DNA of 64,000 bases from Anthoceros angustus (Eukaryota > Streptophyta > Anthocerotopsida > Anthocerotales > Anthocerotaceae): assembly GCA_010909165.1 (NCBI GenBank), contig MU008198.1:62001-126000 (forward strand), in the 5' to 3' direction. The notes beneath the pieces are model-generated. The model was not told the origin of the DNA and did no database searches. It worked only from the letters and a program-made list of their open reading frames with translations. The translations under genes were made by a program, and so were the position numbers. This document shows, piece after piece, positions 56,401-64,000 of the stretch (its first letter is position 1; every line of letters starts with the position of its first letter).

Positions 56401-58397
56401 TGTGTTTCTTCTCGTGGTAACCCAGTTCTGGGCCATTTGCTTCCCTCCAGAGTGCTCCACCACCCAGGCTCTGCCTCCACACACCTTGTTCACCACTTTT
56501 CTATCAGTGATCGTCCACTCTGCCATCCCCGATCCCAACTGACCTCCACCCTCCCATACATGAAATCTGCCTGGCGGTCCTCGGGAACACCTCCACCTTT
56601 TTTTCCATTATTTGCTTGCTGCTTGCCCACCCCGACACTGACCCTCGTTGCCTGCCTCATTGACCCCGATCCTGTGGCATGCGACTACATGGCAGCAACC
56701 CTAGGCAATCGTGGTGTCGCTGGGCACCATATCGTCCACCACTTGTCACTGCAGTTACCCTGCCTCCGGCGCCTCCCTCCTGCATGCTTCCTCAAGGCTG
56801 CGCTCGCCCGTCCTCCACTTCCCCGCTCGCATTAAGCCGTCGCCGCTTTTCCCCCATTCAAGTCCCGTTGTCCCTCGCCTCCCTCGGCCTCCTTCACCTC
56901 CCAAGCCCCCCTTCCAGCGCCATCTGCATTCTTGACTGGCAGCCTCTGTTAGTCCATGTCACCACCTGGGTACCTTGTGGAGACCACATGCTCTGTAACC
57001 CCTCTACGAGTGTCGGGATGAGCAGTATTTTTTTGTTTTGAGTGCTTTGTATTAGCAAAGTGCTTTGAGAATCCTTTGGGTAGTTAACACTCACGAGAAT
57101 GGTCCTTGGCCTTGGGATAATAATTTAGTTTTTTTTTGAACCTTAGGTTTTCGGACCGGATAGGTAGGAGTCGGAGATAGAAATCAGCAGGTTTTGGTGA
57201 TTTTAGAAATAAGAAAGTGTACATATATGTTAGTGGTGCCTACCCACCACATACGGTGGTGTGATCAAAGCCTGCCGGGAGGTAGCCAGCCCGATTCACT
57301 TGCTTGATGGTAGAAGCAGGGGCGTCTGGACGACACTGTGGGAGTTTATAACCCTAGCCTGGCTGAGGCTGGCCATGTTGCGAGCGCAGTCAGAGACCTG
57401 GCGAGGCTGGAGACCCAAGACCGCCCAGCACGGTTGCGAAATTCAGGCCAGTGGCGTCAGGCGGGCTGCAGCAAAATTTGCCGGGCGCGCGATGCAACCG
57501 CGTCTGTGGCGCTTTGGCGGAGCCTGTCAGCTGGCTGCAAGGCCTGACCCGCGCTGGCTGGGCCAGCGTCGATCGAGCGGCGGTGGCGGAAAGAAGGTTC
57601 AACCCGGTGACAAGTAGCGAGGAGGAGGAAGAGGCATGGCCGAAGCAGGCGCCAGCCGCTATGACAGTGGGCCCGAGGCAGCGGTGGTGTTGTACCACGA
57701 CCGGCGTTGCGTGGAGTGTTGGGTTCTTTCTGAAGAAACAAGGAGAAGAGAGATGGCGCTGACTCTGCGGTAAAATTTCCAGCGAAATGCGGTGGGCGGC
57801 GTGGGCCAGGCAGGTGAAGCGGGCGACGCTGAGAGTGCGGGGTCGGGTCCGGAACTTGTACGGAATGAAATGGTGTTGACGATGTACGGCAAAGATTGGT
57901 GCGATGCGCGGCAAGAATTGAGAACCACTGCAAGTTGCAAGAGGGAGGCGAGGAAGAGGTCATGGCAGGATTTGGGACTCTTTCTCGAGAGAGGTGTATG
58001 GGCGAGGCACTGTGGGAGGATGGAAGCTTCGGTAATTGGACCCTGAGAAAGAAGACCACGAGGAGGCAATGCAGTAATTTCTAGCTCATGGAAGCACAGG
58101 AGTGAGGAGTGTGAGCGATGGATGGGTGACTAATGGAAACTGCAAATTAATACTTTGGTGGGATTAGCCAAGTGGATTTTGTGTTTTCGCCGCGAGGAAG
58201 CTCGGAGTTGGATCGGCATAGTGCACCGGCCGCAATTAACTTTTCTTCGTGACGGGTGGTTAAAGGTACTCTCAGCGAATCGATTGAGGCGGTGATCTTT
58301 GAAAGAGCCCATGTGAGGGAGAGGCGAATTTGCTCACATCCTCGACCCTGTGATTTTAACCTTTTCTAATTCATTGTGTTCGGCGCATTCCTAAAGG
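53451..58397. other. Mostly non-coding; CT-rich low complexity and degenerate repeats
   Basis: 54,000-55,700 is strongly C/T-rich on the + strand (CCTCCTCCTC-like), giving long Pro/Ser/Leu frames without domain signal. 55,910-56,215 repeats GACCTCGCCCGGACGGACC-like units of roughly 30 bp. 57,240-58,390 has GC-rich open frames on both strands with no recognised family. No gene is supported. Confidence 0.5.
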
Positions 58398-59055
58398 TGT
58401 GTCGCGAGGTAAGCACTTGGTTCGTACATAAGCACTTCCCACCAACAACCAAGCAACAAATCTAATACGTTGTATATAGGTGCAAACATATGGTTAGTGG
58501 CCTTAAACAACAGAGGGAGTAGCTCGCATCGCGCACAAACACACTCTCCCACGAGAACAACACGCAAATTCCTCACATCGCCTCCTGAGTCATGTTTTGG
58601 CCTCCCTCACAACGCTCAGACAGATATCTACATGCTGATCCGAAATTGCTTCTCAATGGAAGGGTCTATATATACTAGACCGGCATCGGCATATTCCTAA
58701 GATATCCTATCGCATCAAAGATGCCGTAAAATATCCCAAGAATACACTATAATATGCAAGGAATGCCAAGCATATTACTTGAGCTTATCCACTTAGCTAT
58801 TGTATCCTAAGAATACACTATAATATGCAAGGAATATGCCAAGCATATTACTTGAGCTTATCCACTTAGCTATTGCTAACCATGTTTAATTAACACTAAT
58901 CAATGCTTAATTAACATAAGCACATTAGATTAATTAACACTAATCAATGCTTAATTAATAAGCACTTTAGATTAATTAACACTACTTACTTAAAGATAAG
59001 TAATTAGATTAATTAATGCTAATCAAACACTAAACCCAAGTGGATTAGTATCACA
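58398..59055 (-). mobile_element. LTR-like unit, reverse copy
   Basis: On the reverse strand it starts TGTGATACTAATCC at 59,055 and ends CCTCGCGACACA at 58,398 (TG...CA ends). It matches 30,603-31,312, including the AT-rich repeats, the 74-bp doubling and the TATATATAGACCC box. A second, partial LTR end (59,056-59,160; TTGCACCTATATATC to CAAGTGCTTACC) abuts its start, next to the gypsy RT. Confidence 0.75.
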
Positions 59056-59169
59056 CTAAGATGAGCCGCAGGTAAGCACTTGAATTCATGTATAAGCACT
59101 TCGACCAACAACCAAGCAAACAAATCTAATACGCAGATATATAGGTGCAACCAATCCCCTCGATAATGT

Positions 59170-62100
59170 GAGACTCTAAGTCAAAACATTATCATTAGTA
59201 GGACTACACACGACGCACCTCATTGTGCACAAAACCAATCTCTGGAATGTCGCCGAGGTTATGAACCTTGTCCATGAGTGGAGGCTTGTCTTGATCCTTA
59301 TGGGCACATGTGGACTACTCTCCCCACGGCTGCTGCCATTTTCTTCTTGCCTTATCGAGCTGCCTCCCCGCAACACCGGTTCATTCTTGATTAGTTCTAT
59401 GTGGAACTTCCCTTTGGTGTACTTCCCCATCTCCGCAAGCGTGAAAGCAAACACATGTCGCGATGCCTCCAACAACTCCTTTAGCCGACGCTGCTGATTG
59501 CTCTTCAACTCGACGCTTAACCACTCATGTGGCGTGGCTCGATGGCTTGCACGCTTCCACGTGCTCGCCTCCTTGCCCTCCAAACTCGCCTTCTCCTGAG
59601 ATGCGAGGAATGTCCTTCACCCACCGAACCCGCCGCTTCAACCCCGCCTTCTTGGTTTCGTTGGTAAGCGACCCAGCTAAACAACCAGTCATCATGTTCA
59701 CGTCAAATGCTTGCCCAAGCAATCGACACCGCTCCTTCCTGGCCACTCCTGGTGTCTCGTGGCTCATCAAATCCCCATGGCCAACTCCTCTCGTGGGCTG
59801 TTGGCTCCCAAGGCCTCGCCATGTCTCCCACAACGGGGCCATGGTTCCAAGGCGTAAGACTTGGACTTAGACACAAAGGTTGGCCAAGCCGCCATGGGGT
59901 GTCCAGCGTGTTCACAGGAAGTGCGGCAGCTTGTCGGGCCTTTGATGACTTGTTGGGCATGCCTTCCCGATGCTAGCACATCCTTGACAACATGATTAGG
60001 TCGCTTGGTGAACGACCAAGACACTTCAAATGTTCCAAGGAGCAAGGTTAGTCCACATGGACCTCAACCTATGAGCCCTCGAACCAAATTGAGCGCATCC
60101 AATAGAAGCTCGACCCAACACTCGGATCGTGGCAAAGTCCTCCCGAACTTGCTTCTTCACGCTCATGCATGGCACATTCTCCAACATGTATCCACAAGGC
60201 CTTTCTTGCCCTTTCTGGATCAAGCGCAAGATCCTCATCAGTCATAGAACAATGCTCGTGGGATCCTTCAGACCTTGACCCTTGCTGCAGAGGATAGTCC
60301 TTGACACTCCCAACTGCGATGACAAGGTCCACGGTTGCCCAAGACAACTCAAATGGGACAACCCTATCATGCGAACATCCATCGGCAGCGCCTTCCGGTA
60401 ACCCTTCACCGACTCCCACGCCGAGGTTAGGTACTCCCCATCAAGTCTCTTACGCGCTCGCGTGACACAATCCTTGCTTTTGGATCCGGGTCACAATGCA
60501 CGATCTTCGCACTTTGATGCCACACTTTAGCACCGCCCAAGCCGTGCCGATGCCTCCAAAGAGTTCCACGAGCACTATGCCGTTCCCGAGGTCGCCATGT
60601 GATGACCGGTGTTTAGGTCACAAAGCTCAACCCTAGGCAAGAACTTAGAGCTCCTCATAGGACCGGTCCTCTTGCACCATCCTCCACAGCCTTTTGCACG
60701 GCTCATTGCAGCCACCAGCTCCCGAGTGACTTGAAGAACCTCCTCCGAGGGTGGTTGCAACCCTAGCTTGTTTCCTCCTCCTCGAAATCCTCCATCGTCG
60801 GGCCATGGTTGTTAGACACACGCCAAGAGGTTCAAGCACGTATGGCGTGTCCTTCACTACACGCCAAACACCGGGTAGACTGGCAATGAGGTTCTCATGA
60901 TCCTTGCCATGCAGAGAGGGATGCGGGCAATCTCATCGGTTTTGCTCCTTTCTCCACCGTCGATAGTAGACTGCTCCGTCCACAAATCCACCATGACTCT
61001 GTGTTTGTACAAAGCGTCCGCTCCCAAAGAAGACATCAAAAGTGTCGTGACCCAAGTACCTCGACAAAGGTGAAGTCTGCTCTTGGTTTGAATGAAACCT
61101 TCAGCTTGTACCTTGTCACCCCAACACATGCTCCGGTCCCATGCCCGGATCTTCCACTTGGTTTCCTTCAACCTTTCTTGGTGGAGACCCAACGCTTCCT
61201 TCACTCTTCTTCCAACGATCACCGTGCTGTCAATCAACACCTCCTTGGTGCGAATCCATTGATTTCAATGTGCCTCCCGATTGTTGACCAAAGCCACTCC
61301 CACTGCAAAGATTCCGCTTCCACGAGATGCTTGGTTCGAGGTCGAATGACATCATTGCCACCGTCAGGCACATCGACACTTGCTTCCTTCAAGGGTTGTC
61401 AACATCCGCCGAGTCAAACCCCCGACTTCCTTCACGCTCAACCCCATGTCTTGTAGGTCAAACATGGCATCTCCAAGCTTTTGTGCCATCGTCTCCGAAT
61501 CTGTGCATGGGTTTCTCCACATCGCCACTACTGGACTTTGATGTTGCTCCCACGCTGTTCCTGGCAATGGCTCAAACGACTTTGGCATCTTGGCATAGGT
61601 TCTGGAAGAGGATCCCAAGCTTCCTTCCGTGTCTTCCAGTGTCAAGACATCCTCTTCCTTCCTCGAGCTATCTTCTCGTAGCGGAGGTTTCTTCCTGCCC
61701 TTGGATCTGGTCACCGCCATGTATCCAAGCTTGTGCTCATCTTCTTCGCCCTCGATGATGAACCGCTCTCCTTGATCTTCGCCTTCCGCACCAACTTCTC
61801 CAGCTTTGCAAGGCGTGCCACGAGCCGCCCATCGCCTTCTTTGATGCTTCCCGCTTTCTTTTGTCCACGGGACTCGTGCCTCCTCCACGCGCCTTTGCTC
61901 CGATTTTGTGGATGAGGTTGACGGATGCATTGGCCGGGTTGCTCGACAACCCGTAGGCCGCAATTCCGGATGCTTCTCCCAACATGCCGCTTCATTGTGC
62001 CCTGCACCTCCCACACCTAGGGCATGGCTCCTCACCCTTGACTCCTCCGAATGCATGCTCGCACTCATGAGGGAATGGTCCGCCCTCGGCACCTCACGCA

Positions 62101-63085
62101 GGGCTCGCCACTTGGGTGGGTGGCTTGTCTCGCCGAGCTCCTCCACTCGACCTCCGCGTGTCTCCCACCACTCCTACTTGTGGAGTAATCACTTGCAACA
62201 AAGACGAGAAAGTGTCGGCCCTATCTTGTCACCATCTCGTACACTTCCTTGAGGGTGTGTTGCCCTTCGCTTGCACCGCTTGTTGCACCTTCATGCGCAG
62301 TGCATATGGCAATGCCTGCAAGTACTTCTCTGCACCACGGTCACTCATGATCTTGGTGTCACGCATAACCGGGTCGATTCTTCGATAAGCCATCTTGTCC
62401 GACTTCATCTTGAAGTGTGACCGGAGATCTTCTCATCCGTGCTTGCAGGAAACTCCACCGAAGATGTCAAACATCTCTTCGATGGGATCGTCACTCCTGA
62501 CACCGCCCGTCAGACCGGTTCCACGAGCTTGAACGCTACTCACCGGGTCCTCCCAGCCGCCAATCCCTTGTGCTCGATAGCACGCCAATGCTTCATCCCC
62601 AAGTACTTGGCATTTGGATGAAGCCGATCGCTCGTGTATCCGGCCTTCAATTCCATCTCCGCACACACCGCACTGCATTTCTCGATGAAGTCCTCCGTGG
62701 CAAGGTGCCCGCCCCGTGAACAACTCCATTCGATCCTTGTCTCCTCCCATCTTGACGACTCCAAGAGACAAGTCCTCCTCATTGCCGCTCACCGAGTTGT
62801 CCCGGCAGACTAACGTGTCTTGTGTGTTGCCACCATGATCCTTCAAAGATTGTTGATTGTGTCGCTGGGTTCCTCCGCCCTTGGGTACCAAAATCGAGGT
62901 GTTCGCACTTCTCCTCTTGGTCGGGACTCAATTCGCCCGATGGACTTGCTGGTTGGTAGCTCCGTCCGGATCGAGTGTGTCCAGCATGCACTCCAGGCGG
63001 TTAGTGGCTAGATCAAACCCTTAATCAAGGTTAACACACCGCTATCTTAGATCGTGATTAGTGAAACCTCTAAGTATCTATGCAT
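59170..63085 (-). mobile_element. Ty3/gypsy element: leader, gag, protease, start of RT; truncated
   Basis: Reverse-strand order: leader 63,085-62,900; gag 62,890-61,360 with ELKAGYTSDRLHPNAKYLGM, a knuckle-like GHNEAACWEKHPELRP near 62,000, DEHKLGYMAVTRSKGRKKPP and LSVKEVGGLTRRMLTTLEG; protease-like 61,240-60,857 with EVLIDSTVIVGRRVKEALGL, then LGADALYKHRVMVDLW. The expected DSGS active site reads DST, as if bases were lost. RT N-terminal part 59,500-59,176: LKELLEASRHVFAFTLAEMG and KFHIELIKNEPVLR. The catalytic RT, RNase H and integrase are absent; LTR-like sequence follows. Frameshifts throughout. Confidence 0.82.
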
Positions 63086-64000
63086 GTTAAAATGCATAGA
63101 TACTTAGAGGTTTCACTAATCACGATCTAAGATAGCGGTGTGTTAACCTTGATTAAGGGTTTGATCTAGCCACTAACCGCCTGGAGTGCATGCTGGACAC
63201 ACTCGATCCGGACGGAGCTACCAACCAGCAAGTCCATCGGGCGAATTGAGTCCCGACCAAGAGGAGAAGTGCGAACACCTCGATTTTGGTACCCAAGGGC
63301 GGAGGAACCCAGCGACACAATCAACAATCTTTGAAGGATCATGGTGGCAACACACAAGACACGTTAGTCTGCCGGACAACTCGGTGAGCGGCAATGAGGA
63401 GGACTTGTCTCTTGGAGTCGTCAAGATGGGAGGAGACAAGGATCGAATGGAGTTGTTCACGGGGCGGGCACCTTGCCACGGAGGACTTCATCGAGAAATG
63501 CAGTGCGGTGTGTGCGGAGATGGAATTGAAGGCCGGATACACGAGCGATCGGCTTCATCCAAATGCCAAGTACTTGGGGATGAAGCATTGGCGTGCTATC
63601 GAGCACAAGGGATTGGCGGCTGGGAGGACCCGGTGAGTAGCGTTCAAGCTCGTGGAACCGGTCTGACGGGCGGTGTCAGGAGTGACGATCCCATCGAAGA
63701 GATGTTTGACATCTTCGGTGGAGTTTCCTGCAAGCACGGATGAGAAGATCTCCGGTCACACTTCAAGATGAAGTCGGACAAGATGGCTTATCGAAGAATC
63801 GACCCGGTTATGCGTGACACCAAGATCATGAGTGACCGTGGTGCAGAGAAGTACTTGCAGGCATTGCCATATGCACTGCGCATGAAGGTGCAACAAGCGG
63901 TGCAAGCGAAGGGCAACACACCCTCAAGGAAGTGTACGAGATGGTGACAAGATAGGGCCGACACTTTCTCGTCTTTGTTGCAAGTGATTACTCCACAAGT
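62176..64000. repeat. Large inverted repeat, arms over 0.9 kb, 6-bp spacer
   Basis: Arms 62,176-63,085 and 63,092-64,000 are reverse complements around GTTAAA. Predicted peptides on opposite strands are identical across the arms. At the far end the register is off by a single base. The right arm runs to the window edge, so its true length is unknown. Confidence 0.95.
63186..63990 (+). mobile_element. Second, inverted copy of the gypsy leader and gag start
   Basis: Mirror of 62,990-62,180. The frame at 63,394-63,636 reads EMELKAGYTSDRLHPNAKYL, the same gag segment as on the left arm. The copy is cut by the window end. Confidence 0.85.

Noticed and set aside
53692-57041. Proline/serine-rich forward ORFs in CT-rich DNA
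   Set aside because: Explained by skewed base composition; no conserved motif, no splice structure.
1-64000. tRNA or rRNA genes
   Set aside because: No convincing B-box (GGTTCGANTCC) with a foldable cloverleaf and no conserved rRNA stretches were noticed by eye; a tRNAscan run would be needed to exclude them.

Overview
The window looks like nuclear DNA of a streptophyte (plant lineage). Genes are split by many short GT-AG introns. The gene set includes a plastid-type Fe superoxide dismutase, an OSB-like protein with the plant organellar 'PDF' motif and a TFIIH p52/TFB2 whose sequence resembles land-plant TFB2. Transposon remains cover more than half of the window. A charophyte alga or bryophyte is my inference; nothing fixes the species.

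Left part (1-17 kb): five host genes on the + strand. In order they are Fe-SOD, a HVA-TUDOR domain protein, an OSB/PDF-motif protein whose P/Q/G-rich first exon is broken across frames, TFB2 (15 exons resolved, 467 aa) and 6-phosphogluconolactonase (3 exons, 331 aa). Between the TUDOR gene and the OSB-like gene (about 4-8 kb) lie broken non-LTR retrotransposons of the restriction-like-endonuclease type.

Middle (17.4-25.2 kb and 40.5-42.5 kb): a type II membrane GT90/CAP10-like glycosyltransferase gene (+) converges on a secreted beta-helix gene (-). The 3' ends of this pair have been triplicated in tandem with short-homology junctions and a mosaic middle copy. A second beta-helix gene with the same 4-exon structure lies 15 kb away. 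The two paralogs are separated by a nest of Ty1/copia pol, a solo-LTR-like unit, a GC-rich minisatellite and a degenerate coiled-coil gag-like ORF.

Right part (43-64 kb): almost entirely mobile-element debris. It holds a gag-only Ty3/gypsy derivative, a CACTA transposase relic, motif-rich transposon-end-like regions, long CT-rich non-coding DNA, another copy of the LTR family and a reverse-strand gypsy element. The gypsy element ends in a near-perfect inverted repeat with arms over 0.9 kb, centred near 63,088 and running to the window edge.

The most distinctive features are the beta-helix family with its strongly conserved central motif block, the triplicated and gene-converted convergent 3' ends, and recurring snap-back palindromes at the edges of homology blocks. 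No host operon-like or defence system is evident.
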